Shown here one piece after another: positions 7,717 through 14,231 of a DNA stretch of 18,580 nucleotides (its first letter is position 1; each line of letters starts with the position of its first letter). The notes under the pieces are model-generated. The model was given only the letters and a program-made list of their open reading frames with translations. It did not search any database and had not been told where the DNA came from. The stretch comes from Lentisphaerota bacterium. Lineage in GTDB: Bacteria > Verrucomicrobiota > Kiritimatiellia > RFP12 > UBA1067. The translations under genes were made by a program, and so were the position numbers. Where the stretch lies: the NCBI GenBank assembly GCA_015061765.1, contig SUVZ01000014.1:1-18580 (forward strand), written 5' to 3'.

Positions 7717-8805
7717 TCAAACGCTTGCCAGTCCGGCAGCGATCCGTTCAGACAGGTCTTTTTCACGAAGGGCGTTCAGGACCGGATCAAGCGAGCCCTC
7801 AACAATACGGTCAAGAGAATAGAGCGTTAGATCCACGCGATGGTCCGTCATGCGGTTCTGGGGGAAGTTGTAGGTACGGATGCGTTCCGAACGGTCACCA
7901 GAGCCGCGAAGCGTCAGACGCGAAGCTCCGAGCTTCGCTTCCTCCTCTCGGCGCCTGAAATCGAGAATTCGCGCCTTGAGTGTGGCAAGGCACTTCTCCT
8001 TGTTACGGATTTGCGAACGCTCATCCTGGCACTGCGCCACAAGACCTGTGGGCAGATGCGTCATGCGGACAGCAGACTCTGTCTTGTTCACATGCTGACC
8101 GCCTGCGCCACCTGCGCAGAAAAGGTCGATGCGGATATCCTTCTCGGGAATCTCAAGTTCGTCTTCCTCGTCCGCCTCTGGAAACACGACCACGGTCGCG
8201 GCACTCGTGTGGATACGCCCCTGCGTCTCCGTCTCCGGAACCCGCTGGACACGATGCCCGCCGCTTTCGAAACGGAACAGACCGTAAGCACCTTCACCCT
8301 CGACTGTGAAGATCACTTCCTTGTAGCCGTCAAGCGAAGTCTGATTTCCGGACATCACCCGTACACGCCATCCCCTGGTCTCGCAATAGCGTGAATACAT
8401 CCGAAACAGATTCCCGGCGAAAAGCGCGGCCTCTTCCCCTCCTGTCCCCGCGCGGATTTCGAAGCACGCGTTTCGCGACTCAAGTGGATCCGACGGCAGA
8501 AGCCCTGCCAACACATCCATCTCTGCATCGGGAATGGATGCTTTAAGACTTTCAACCTCGCTCTGCGCTTCTGCCTGAAGCTCTGGATCGAGTTCGGGGT
8601 CAGCAAGCATCAATTCCGCACCTTCGATATCGTCAAGAAGTTTGAAATAGCGTTTCGCCGCCGATTCAAGCTTCTTGAGTGCAGTATGCTCGCGCACGGT
8701 CTCGCGGTAGCGTTTTGCGTCTGCAACAACAGAAGGATCGCCCATTGCGGCCTCTACCGCAGTCAGGCGATCCAGCACTCTTCCAATCTGAGCTTTGCCT
8801 ATCAA
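7717..8805 (-). CDS. prfA: Peptide chain release factor 1 (RF1)
   Basis: RF1 reads UAA and UAG stop codons and triggers peptide release on the ribosome. 362 residues, close to the usual 355-360. The GGQ catalytic motif is at 235-237 (AGGAGGQHVNKTES). The stop-codon recognition tripeptide is P190-E191-T192 in RVPETETQGR, the RF1 PxT form; RF2 would have SPF. It starts by a four-base ATGA overlap with the rpmE stop, so the two are co-transcribed and probably translationally coupled. The methyltransferase gene prmC, which often follows, is absent. Confidence 0.97.
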   Translation of the reverse strand: MIGKAQIGRVLDRLTAVEAAMGDPSVVADAKRYRETVREHTALKKLESAAKRYFKLLDDIEGAELMLADPELDPELQAEAQSEVESLKASIPDAEMDVLAGLLPSDPLESRNACFEIRAGTGGEEAALFAGNLFRMYSRYCETRGWRVRVMSGNQTSLDGYKEVIFTVEGEGAYGLFRFESGGHRVQRVPETETQGRIHTSAATVVVFPEADEEDELEIPEKDIRIDLFCAGGAGGQHVNKTESAVRMTHLPTGLVAQCQDERSQIRNKEKCLATLKARILDFRRREEEAKLGASRLTLRGSGDRSERIRTYNFPQNRMTDHRVDLTLYSLDRIVEGSLDPVLNALREKDLSERIAAGLASV

Positions 8806-9014
8806 GCCTTCTTCTGGAACTTCGCGTAGCGCTTCTTGAACGAGTCAACACGGCCTTCCGTATCGACCATCGTCTTCTGACCCGTGAAATAGGGATGGCA
8901 CGCGGAGCAGGTGTTGACCTGCATTTCCTTCTTCGTGGAACGCGTCTTGATGACATTGCCGCACGCGCACGTGATCGTCGCGTCTTCGTAGTTAGGATGG
9001 ATTCCGTCTTTCAT
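8802..9014 (-). CDS. rpmE: 50S ribosomal protein L31 (zinc-binding form)
   Basis: 70 residues. Starts MKDGIHPNYEDATITCACGN and continues with CSACHPYFTGQ and GRVDSFKKRY, the L31 signature. The cysteine pairs CAC and CSAC are retained, so this is the C+ zinc-ribbon form rather than the zinc-free paralogue. It is the first gene of an rpmE-prfA pair and has its own promoter at 9047-9075. Confidence 0.96.
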   Translation of the reverse strand: MKDGIHPNYEDATITCACGNVIKTRSTKKEMQVNTCSACHPYFTGQKTMVDTEGRVDSFKKRYAKFQKKA

Positions 9015-9046
9015 CTTTCTTTTAAGCCTTTCAAAAAAGTGGTCGT

Positions 9047-9075
9047 ATCATATCATTTTGCCGCGCATTGTGCAA
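9047..9075 (-). promoter_or_regulatory. rpmE-prfA promoter
   Basis: Minus strand TTGCAC (9070-9075), exactly 17 bases, TATGAT (9047-9052), with a TGA extension directly before the -10. The leader of about 25 bases carries an AAAGGC-like Shine-Dalgarno sequence. Confidence 0.7.
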
Positions 9076-9157
9076 GTACCCGAATCAAGATTCAGGTAAT
9101 CGGTCTGTGAGTGGGGTTGTCACCCGCGCTCACTGATCGATTGAAAAAATGATTTGT

Positions 9158-9196
9158 AATAAAAAGGAGGCTATTCAGATCGTCCATCGGGATCTG
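9158..9196 (-). terminator. Possible terminator after the small secreted protein gene
   Basis: On the minus strand a CAGATC/GATCTG stem (9176-9181 and 9191-9196, 9-base loop) is followed about 10 bases later by CCTTTTTATTAC. The stem is short and the T run is not adjacent, so this is weak. A second hairpin, GTGAG/CTCAC at 9107-9133, lies between here and the rpmE promoter. Confidence 0.35.
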
Positions 9197-9219
9197 CCTT
9201 GATAAAAGCATTCTTCGCG

Positions 9220-9585
9220 TTATCTTGTCTGAACCGGAACACTTATATGATTCTTTTTCTCTGGAGATGTCGATTTCTCAATGTCCCTTTTCGTTTTTAT
9301 GCCGTTGGTCTTAGGTCTCACAGTTCTGCGATTAGGACGGACCACACGTACGTTTCGCTGGGATATGACATTGCCGTCTGTTACCACGGTCAAACCTCTA
9401 CCATTCGAGTATGTCATTTTGCTTCCCTTGATGACAAATGTGTCCTCTGCCTGTTCACGTGAAATATTCCACTCTGCAGGATATCCATTTCTGAAACTGC
9501 GGCGGAAAGAACGCGCCTGGACTGCAGTGACGACAAAAATCGCCATCGCTGTAAACATGAGGTGAATGCATACAAATCTTCTCAT
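9220..9585 (-). CDS. Small basic secreted protein of unknown function
   Basis: 121 residues. I do not recognise a family. An N-terminal signal peptide is clear (MRRFVCIHLMFTAMAIFVVT then AVQARS, cleavage after about residue 24). The mature part is short and polar, with ISREQAEDTFVIKGSKMTYSN and a very basic tail (RPNRRTVRPKTNGIKTKR). ATG 9585 is chosen over the longer open frame because AGAGGG lies about nine bases upstream and the signal peptide begins here. It follows a small unknown ORF by 22 bases and may belong to the phosphatase-dtd group. A periplasmic or surface location is inferred only from the signal peptide. Confidence 0.62.
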   Translation of the reverse strand: MRRFVCIHLMFTAMAIFVVTAVQARSFRRSFRNGYPAEWNISREQAEDTFVIKGSKMTYSNGRGLTVVTDGNVISQRNVRVVRPNRRTVRPKTNGIKTKRDIEKSTSPEKKNHISVPVQTR

Positions 9586-9607
9586 GCCGATATTCCCTCT
9601 GAAAATT

Positions 9608-9829
9608 TCAAACTGGGTTGATGGCAAGGAGACCGATAGGATTGTCGGCCAGTTCAAGGAGATAGGAATGCTGAGAGGGGATGGAATCATCTATCAGAAG
9701 TTTAGTGATAACCTTGCGGTTGGAGGGATCAAATCCATGCCCTGCGTCTGCACAGCCGATTCTCCGCCCCCACGCAATCATCTTACGTCCGTTTGGGTTG
9801 TCTCCAATCAATTCAACTATGCATTTCAT
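9608..9829 (-). CDS. Small hypothetical protein between dtd and the secreted protein
   Basis: 73 codons from ATG 9829 (MKCIVELIGDNPNGRKM); a TTG start at 9853 would add eight. No family recognised, no signal peptide or membrane segment. Codon choice looks coding, with few rare patterns. It fits the space between dtd (50 bases before) and the secreted protein gene (22 bases after). No Shine-Dalgarno sequence is visible, so it may also be a gene fragment or a chance frame. A plus-strand frame over the same bases has no better support. Confidence 0.35.
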   Translation of the reverse strand: MKCIVELIGDNPNGRKMIAWGRRIGCADAGHGFDPSNRKVITKLLIDDSIPSQHSYLLELADNPIGLLAINPV

Positions 9830-9879
9830 TGAATGTCTGCAGAATTCACACAATCTTCAAAACAAGAATGAGAATGGGG

Positions 9880-10326
9880 CTATTTGGCTACAAGTTCCAC
9901 CGAAAACGGTCCATCATTGAGAAGGCGAACTTTCATCTCGGCTCCGAAACGACCGGTGCCGACCCTCTCATATCCAAGGGTTTCACGTATCTTCGCCACC
10001 ACTCGCTCGTACAGTGGCTCGGCGAGTTCTGGCCGCGCGGCATGGGAGAATCCCGGACGACGCCCATGCAAAGTGTCGGCATAGAGCGTGAACTGAGAGA
10101 CGACGATCACACTTCCCGCAACATCGACAACAGAATGATTTGTCTTTCCGTTCTCGTCCTCGAATATCCTGAGAGTGCAGATGCGTTCGGCGATCTCATC
10201 CGCTGTCTTTTCCGTGTCGCTATGCGTAACTCCAAGCAAGACCAGATAGCCTTTGCCGATCTTAGAGATCATCTTTCCTTCAACCTCGACGGATGCCTCG
10301 GTCACACGCTGAATCCACGCCTTCAT
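9880..10326 (-). CDS. dtd: D-aminoacyl-tRNA deacylase
   Basis: Dtd removes D-amino acids (and glycine from tRNA-Ala) from mischarged tRNAs, a proofreading step. 148 residues, matching the usual 145-150. The SQxT motif (VVSQFTLYAD) and the NxGP-type motif (LLNDGPFSVEL), which form the chirality-checking site at the dimer interface, are both present. The start at MKAWIQRV is set by GGAG five bases ahead; the longer frame from 10365 lacks homology. It lies 31 bases after the phosphatase gene and probably shares its transcript. Confidence 0.95.
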   Translation of the reverse strand: MKAWIQRVTEASVEVEGKMISKIGKGYLVLLGVTHSDTEKTADEIAERICTLRIFEDENGKTNHSVVDVAGSVIVVSQFTLYADTLHGRRPGFSHAARPELAEPLYERVVAKIRETLGYERVGTGRFGAEMKVRLLNDGPFSVELVAK

Positions 10327-10357
10327 CTTCTCTCCGTTTTGCGCAACACCGTAACCA

Positions 10358-10840
10358 TCATCCACGAGACTTCTTTATGCATTCAAGAAGCTTGACGCAT
10401 CCTTCCAGCACATCGGCGTATGTGGTTTCGAAATCACCTGTGTACCAAGGGTCGGCAACGTCACGCGAAGAACCTGCCAGTTCCATCATCTTGCACACCT
10501 TCGCCATGTCCTCCGGAAACATCAGACGTTTCAAATCCGCCATGTTGTAGGCATCCATCCCAATCACGATGTCAAACTCCGACGCCTTCGCGGCGGTAAT
10601 CTGCCAGGCTGCGCGCGGAGAGAACGGAATGCCATACTTCACAAGAATGGATCTGGTGCCGTGATGAATGTCATTTCCGATTTCATCCGTGCGCAACGCC
10701 GCCGACTCAACGATAACGTCCGATATGCCGGTCTTGGCGAGCAGATCCTTCATGACGAACTCTGCCATCGGGCTTCGGCATATGTTCCCATGGCACACGA
10801 AAAGTATCTTCTGCAATTTTCTATGAATAGGAATGTTCAT
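10358..10840 (-). CDS. Low-molecular-weight protein tyrosine phosphatase
   Basis: 160 residues. The P-loop CHGNICRS (C16 nucleophile, R22) and the general-acid loop DPWYTGDF (D130) are intact, so it should be an active phosphatase. In bacteria such enzymes either control exopolysaccharide tyrosine kinases (Wzb/Etp type) or act on other phosphoproteins or arginine phosphate (YwlE type). No kinase or capsule gene is nearby, so the substrate is open. The ATG lies seven bases after a TATAAT box, so the message is likely leaderless. dtd follows on the same strand. Confidence 0.93.
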   Translation of the reverse strand: MNIPIHRKLQKILFVCHGNICRSPMAEFVMKDLLAKTGISDVIVESAALRTDEIGNDIHHGTRSILVKYGIPFSPRAAWQITAAKASEFDIVIGMDAYNMADLKRLMFPEDMAKVCKMMELAGSSRDVADPWYTGDFETTYADVLEGCVKLLECIKKSRG

Positions 10841-10847
10841 GCCGTAG

Positions 10848-10856
10848 ATTATACCA
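10848..10856 (-). promoter_or_regulatory. Extended -10 promoter of the phosphatase gene
   Basis: Minus strand TGG-TATAAT (10848-10856), then seven bases CTACGGC and the ATG. No good -35. The same arrangement, GGTATAATC-N-ACGGC, lies before the BatD-like gene. Transcription would begin at or next to the start codon. Confidence 0.6.
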
Positions 10857-10904
10857 TATGGACAGATGCCCCAATTTCACCGCCCAACCTGAATTCATTC
10901 AGAA

Positions 10905-10931
10905 TAAGAATATGATTCGGACTAATTCTCA
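10905..10931 (+). repeat. 27-bp dispersed repeat, copy A
   Basis: 25 of 27 bases match the copies at 14059-14085 and 14165-14191; the core TTCGGACTAATTCTCA is identical to copy B. It lies in the divergent space between the phosphatase gene and the C_GCAxxG_C_C gene, about 55-80 bases upstream of the phosphatase -10 and about 55 bases before the other gene's -35. A regulator site or a repeat element are both possible. Confidence 0.75.
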
Positions 10932-10986
10932 TCACTATAAAGGAATATAAGTTTCCCCGACTTGCAACTAATATTTTCGACTGCGT

Positions 10987-11015
10987 TTGTAGTTGATGGG
11001 CAGCAATGATATAAT
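10987..11015 (+). promoter_or_regulatory. Promoter of the C_GCAxxG_C_C gene
   Basis: TTGTAG (10987-10992), 17 bases, TATAAT (11010-11015) with TGA directly before the -10. The leader of about 28 bases has an AAAGGA Shine-Dalgarno sequence at 11035-11040. Confidence 0.6.
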
Positions 11016-11049
11016 CACGCGTAAAAACAACCATAAAGGAAATTACACG

Positions 11050-11475
11050 ATGGGAACCCATGCAGATAAAGCCGTAAGACTTTTCGAGTCGGGATGTTCA
11101 TGCTCACAGGCAGTGTTCACCGCCTATGCGGAAGATTTCGGAATGGATGCCGAAACCGCAATGAAGGTGTCCGTGGCGCTCGGAGGCGGAATGGGGCGCA
11201 TGCGCGAGGCGTGCGGAGCGGTGAGCGGCATGGCCCTTGTCGCGGGACTCAAGTACGGGAACACCGATCCGGCCGACGCGGCGGCAAAGTCAAAGGCCCT
11301 TGATGCGGCGAAGGCCCTTGCCGAGAAGTTCAAGGCCGAAAACGGATCGGTCGTCTGCAAGGAACTTCTCGGGCTTGAACCTCCGCGCGGGCAGACGGAA
11401 CTTCTCCCGAAGAAACTGCCGTGCAAAGAGCTTGTCCGCATGGCGGCAGAACTTCTCGAAAGCCTGCAGGGCTAG
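11050..11475 (+). CDS. C_GCAxxG_C_C family protein (putative redox protein)
   Basis: 141 residues. The family-defining cysteines are visible: GCSCSQAV (C16, C18), ACGAVSG (C55, within GGGMGRMREACGAVSG), C103 (VVCKELLG) and C125 (LPCKELVR). The family is widespread in anaerobes and often near redox or metal genes; it may bind a metal or an iron-sulfur centre, but the function is not established. ATG 11050 follows AAAGGA by nine bases; an in-frame ATG at 10993 lies before the promoter's -10 and is rejected. It stands alone in its orientation. Its TAG stop shares the palindrome CTAG with the convergent gene. Confidence 0.88.
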   Translation: MGTHADKAVRLFESGCSCSQAVFTAYAEDFGMDAETAMKVSVALGGGMGRMREACGAVSGMALVAGLKYGNTDPADAAAKSKALDAAKALAEKFKAENGSVVCKELLGLEPPRGQTELLPKKLPCKELVRMAAELLESLQG

Positions 11476-11832
11476 CGAAGGACGCAAGCCTCCCGCTGGA
11501 CGTTGCCGAAAACAGACGAGACGCGCACCTTCCATTTTCCCCGCGGATCGGAAGGAGTGAACGGAATCACATAGCTTCCTTGGAGTCAGTGGATGCTCGC
11601 CTTTTGCCGTGAACTTGGCGCTTTCCCCGGCTCCAAGCGCAATGGTTTCGTTCTGGGCCACATTCATGATTGCGTTCGTAAGAGCCGTCAAATCTCCAAT
11701 CCAGGTATCCGTCTTCTCATCATAGACAGATGGCACTGTACTCCCTGCAACGTGCAAGAAAGATACGCAAAAAACACCCGAGGCAAAAATAATCCGCCTG
11801 CTTCCATCAAACCGAAGACTGAAAATTGACAT
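11472..11832 (-). pseudogene. Frameshifted small secreted protein
   Basis: From ATG 11832 (AAAGGAG eight bases ahead) a frame encodes a signal peptide (RRIIFASGVFCVSFLHVAGS) and YDEKTDTWIGDLTALTNAIM, up to FTAKGEHPLTP. Near 11582-11588 the homology-like sequence jumps to the +1 frame, giving GSYVIPFTPSDPRGKWKVRV and ending at TAG 11472-11474; one extra base there explains it. Joined, the product is about 119 residues with an Ig-like beta-strand look. Without the shift the first frame runs on antisense through the neighbouring gene to 11290, with no protein-like sequence. A sequencing error, recent decay or frameshifting are all possible. Family not recognised. Confidence 0.55.
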
Positions 11833-11891
11833 TCCCATTTCTCCTTTGAACAATGATACGCATCAACAGGTTTTACATCCGACTGCAGAAA

Positions 11892-11921
11892 ATGGTATCA
11901 CACACATAGGTTGCGAGTCAA
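11892..11921 (-). promoter_or_regulatory. Promoter of the frameshifted secreted protein gene
   Basis: Minus strand TTGACT (11916-11921), 18 bases, TACCAT (11892-11897) with TGA before the -10. Upstream, 11930-11990 is very AT-rich with the direct repeat TTAAATTATAA twice and no gene. Confidence 0.5.
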
Positions 11922-11989
11922 TGATAAAATCATAGATAACTTAAATTATAATCCACCCTCCCCCGTAAATTTAAATTATAAAATAAGGC

Positions 11990-12028
11990 TATAAATAATA
12001 CGCGCATCCTCCCAGTGGATACGCGTAT
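11990..12028 (-). terminator. Intrinsic terminator of the XRE/SorE-like operon
   Basis: On the minus strand a 12-bp stem (12017-12028 with 11998-12009; one U-G pair) with a 7-base loop is followed directly by UAUUUAU. It lies about 36 bases after the dehydrogenase stop. Confidence 0.8.
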
Positions 12029-12064
12029 GCTTAAAGTCGAGGAAATTGTAGAAAAAACGTCGCC

Positions 12065-13420
12065 CTACGAAAGGCGGAGGACTCGTTCCTTGATGAGTTC
12101 CCTGGGTGTGCCTATCTCGATCTTGGGAGCGTTGGCAAGAAGAAAGTCTTCAGCCTCCTTGCTCCACAGCCCGTTGTGCGCGGAGCATATCCGGTCAAGC
12201 TCCGCAAACAGAGGATCGGTTTTGCCCTTCTCCGCAAAGTCGGATATGGCTGTCATCGGCATGCGGACATGCGTGTACACAAGACGTTTGCCGCCGGGAA
12301 TCTTGAGAAGGTTGAGCGTTGAGTCCGCAACGGAATCAAGTCCGCCGACATGCGTCACCATAACCTCGGGATGCAGAATGCCCTTCCCTATCCAGTCCAC
12401 CGAATCAACCATGTCATCAACGAAACTTCCGGAATTGGCCGCCACATGGTGCATCATGTAGTGGACATTGTAGAAATTGAACGGCGCTCTCAGATTCTTG
12501 TCCGTGGGGCCTGCGAAGAAATTCAGGCATCCGTCATATGCAAGAAGATCAGAGCACTGCGAGAGCAATGCCGGAACCGCTGCCATCACAAAGATGTCGT
12601 CATAGCCGGAATCTCCCTCGCCGTCCGCAAGATTGTATTTTTTCAGTGCGGCAACAGGGTCGTCCATTCCGGATGTATTGACGAAATGGACTTCCACGCC
12701 GTTTACATTTCCGTCTGCCCTTCCGTCTGCATAGGACAGACCAAACATCCGGGCTGCGCGGGAAAGTCTTCCGTCATCAACCTCCGTCACGACAAGACGG
12801 CGCGGGCGGCGTTCCGGCGAATGGCACGCTATATCGATGCAGCCAAGCCCCATTGCGCCGCATCCCGCCATAAGCAGCATCTTGCCTCCATCCACTATCC
12901 CGTGAATGTGTTCATGCGCAGCCTGCGCATTATGGTAGTTGGCGCGAAGTCCCGCCAATATGCACGATATTGGTTCGGCAAGGGAGCAGGTGAAGAAAGC
13001 ATCTCCGTCATAAGGCAACAGACATCCCATCTCCATTACAATGGACGGCAGATATACATGCGTCGATTCGCCGCCGACCGAATGCCACGAAAAGCCGATG
13101 ACCGTATCAAGTTCGTGTCCGGGCACGTTGAGTGTGGGTTGGATGCCGACGCGCTGCCCGACATGGAATCTGCCCTTCCACTTCTCACCCACCTCGCGCA
13201 CAACCCCGACCATCTCGTGTCCAACCATTACGGGGCGCGAGGCAATGTCATCAGGAATCCTCTTGTGCGCAGGTCCGAGAGTCACGCACTTGTAGTCACT
13301 CACGCAGACGGAGTTTGCGACAATCTCAACAACAATCCCTTCTTCACCGGCAGGTTCGAGCTCAACGTCCTCGAGCCTCAGATCACTTGCTCCATAGAGA
13401 CGCCATGCCTTGGCATTCAT
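12065..13420 (-). CDS. Zinc-dependent dehydrogenase, L-sorbose-1-phosphate reductase (SorE)-like
   Basis: 451 residues, medium-chain dehydrogenase family. The N-terminal catalytic domain has C39 (NSVCVSDYK), H68-E69 (GHEMVG) and E149 (LAEPISC), fitting a catalytic zinc; the four-cysteine structural-zinc loop is absent. The NAD(P) fold has AGCGAMGLG (about 185-193). Segments such as HKRIPDDIASRPVMVGHE, DGCLNFFAGPTDKN, NFYNVHY and GGKRLVYTHVRMPMTAISDF closely resemble SorE proteins, which reduce L-sorbose 1-phosphate to glucitol 6-phosphate. The true substrate, probably a sugar or polyol phosphate, is not shown here. It is about 40 residues longer than typical SorE. ATG 13420 follows GGGAGGG. 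Only 17 bases separate it from the XRE gene, so the pair is an operon. Confidence 0.85.
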   Translation of the reverse strand: MNAKAWRLYGASDLRLEDVELEPAGEEGIVVEIVANSVCVSDYKCVTLGPAHKRIPDDIASRPVMVGHEMVGVVREVGEKWKGRFHVGQRVGIQPTLNVPGHELDTVIGFSWHSVGGESTHVYLPSIVMEMGCLLPYDGDAFFTCSLAEPISCILAGLRANYHNAQAAHEHIHGIVDGGKMLLMAGCGAMGLGCIDIACHSPERRPRRLVVTEVDDGRLSRAARMFGLSYADGRADGNVNGVEVHFVNTSGMDDPVAALKKYNLADGEGDSGYDDIFVMAAVPALLSQCSDLLAYDGCLNFFAGPTDKNLRAPFNFYNVHYMMHHVAANSGSFVDDMVDSVDWIGKGILHPEVMVTHVGGLDSVADSTLNLLKIPGGKRLVYTHVRMPMTAISDFAEKGKTDPLFAELDRICSAHNGLWSKEAEDFLLANAPKIEIGTPRELIKERVLRLS

Positions 13421-13437
13421 TCATACCCTCCCTTTGG

Positions 13438-13890
13438 TCAACAGGCGATATAGCTGGCGCCGCACATCGTGCAACATGCGCCTTCGTTCAGAACCGCACC
13501 GCAGGATGGACAGCACTTCTCCAGAACCTCTCCGCAGTGGGCGCAATAGATGCCCTTCTGCAACGTGATTCTGTAGAACGCACGATCACGGACGGTGTAT
13601 CCGGAATTCGACGGGCATTCGCAATCAGGGCAGTAGCCTACGGATACGGAAGCATCAGCCGGCTTTCCGGCGTTCTCCTCCTCATCCTGAAGCTTCTTCA
13701 AGTCAATGCCAAGACGCTTCGCCAGTTTGGATACATATTCCTCTGAAAGCTTTGTGGAGTTGCCACACTCGAACATGGAGATTGCTTCCTGGTGGCATCC
13801 TATCTCCTTCGCAAGAACAGACTGCGACAAGCGAAGGGCGCGACGTGCGTCCTTAAAGGCCTGGCATATTGTCTTTGATACGTTCTGCAT
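13438..13890 (-). CDS. XRE-type HTH protein with C-terminal zinc ribbons
   Basis: 150 residues. Residues about 8-68 are an XRE/Cro helix-turn-helix (ARRALRLSQSVLAKEIGCHQ, then AISMFECGN). After a short acidic linker, twelve cysteines in pairs (CPDC at 87, CAHC at 116, CCPSC at 126, CCTMC at 139, final C150) suggest two zinc ribbons. This could be a DNA-binding repressor with a protein- or redox-sensing tail. The start MQNVSK is preferred because GGAG lies seven bases ahead. It is first in an operon with the SorE-like dehydrogenase, so it may regulate it and itself. Repeated GTTATAAAC-type sites lie just upstream of its promoter. Confidence 0.82.
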   Translation of the reverse strand: MQNVSKTICQAFKDARRALRLSQSVLAKEIGCHQEAISMFECGNSTKLSEEYVSKLAKRLGIDLKKLQDEEENAGKPADASVSVGYCPDCECPSNSGYTVRDRAFYRITLQKGIYCAHCGEVLEKCCPSCGAVLNEGACCTMCGASYIAC

Positions 13891-13911
13891 CTGATCTCTC
13901 CAACGCCGCAT

Positions 13912-13940
13912 ATTATCCTATAACCAAGAGTTTATATCAA
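13912..13940 (-). promoter_or_regulatory. XRE/SorE-like operon promoter
   Basis: Minus strand TTGATA (13935-13940), 17 bases, GATAAT (13912-13917); each box differs from consensus at one position. The GTTATAAAC repeats begin eight bases further upstream. Confidence 0.7.
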
Positions 13941-13947
13941 GCCCAAA

Positions 13948-14018
13948 GTTATAAACAGTTATGCACAGACTTATAAACTTATTGAGTTATAAACAGTTTA
14001 TAATAACTTGTTTATAAC
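13948..14018. other. Cluster of DnaA-box-like / TTATAAAC repeats
   Basis: Four nonamers fit TTATNNACA in 70 bases: TTATAAACA at 13949 and 13987 (plus), TTATGCACA at 13959 (plus, one base off TTATCCACA), TTATAAACA at 14009-14017 (minus), with TTATAAACT at 13971 and GTTTATAAT at 13996. Two readings: DnaA binding sites of a replication origin (dnaA lies 3.9 kb away), or operators of the XRE protein, since the sites abut its promoter and centre on the palindrome-like GTTATAAAC/GTTTATAAC. Only TTATGCACA is a good DnaA box. Confidence 0.5.
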
Positions 14019-14058
14019 TCTACCATCAGTTGATATCTTATCGATGCACAGTACACTT

Positions 14059-14085
14059 TGAGAATACGGTTCGGACTAATTCTCA
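14059..14085 (+). repeat. 27-bp dispersed repeat, copy B (left inverted partner)
   Basis: It matches the reverse complement of copy C at 26 of 27 positions. Each copy has its own dyad, TGAGAAT-N13-ATTCTCA, around an asymmetric conserved core TTCGGACTAATTCTCA. Centre-to-centre distance to copy C is 106 bases, close to ten helical turns. Confidence 0.85.
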
Positions 14086-14164
14086 AAAAACGATTTTTGA
14101 TAAATATTAAAGAAACCTATTCTTAATTAAAGAATATTCATTTATTAATTCATTGCATGTTACA
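14086..14164. other. AT-rich spacer between the inverted 27-bp repeats
   Basis: About 79 bases, strongly AT-rich, no gene. It contains a small dyad ATTCTT-N5-AAGAAT (14119-14135). It could be an unwinding element, the inside of a small repeat unit, or just a looping spacer. Confidence 0.5.
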
Positions 14165-14191
14165 TGAGAATTAGTCCGAATCGTATTCTCA
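14165..14191 (-). repeat. 27-bp dispersed repeat, copy C (right inverted partner)
   Basis: Opposite orientation to copies A and B: on the plus strand it begins TGAGAATTAGTCCGAA. Together with B it encloses a 133-bp segment. No target-site duplication is visible at the outer edges, which argues against a simple transposed element. Confidence 0.85.
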
Positions 14192-14231
14192 ATGCATGAA
14201 GTAGTAGAATAAGGCCGTAGATAACCATCAT

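Noticed and set aside
9107..9133. Hairpin GTGAG/CTCAC as a terminator or small RNA
   Set aside because: Short interrupted stem, no adjacent T run on either strand.
11290..11471. C-terminal extension of the frameshifted secreted protein
   Set aside because: It is the reverse of the C_GCAxxG_C_C coding sequence and shows no protein-like pattern.
12350..13453. 367-codon plus-strand open frame
   Set aside because: Antisense to the SorE-like gene, whose protein has clear family motifs; the plus frame has none.
13948..14018. CRISPR-like array
   Set aside because: Repeats are only 8-9 bases, mixed in strand and unevenly spaced; no cas gene.
14059..14191. MITE-like transposed element bounded by the 27-bp inverted repeats
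   Set aside because: No target-site duplication at the edges, and copy A occurs singly without a partner; a regulator site fits better.
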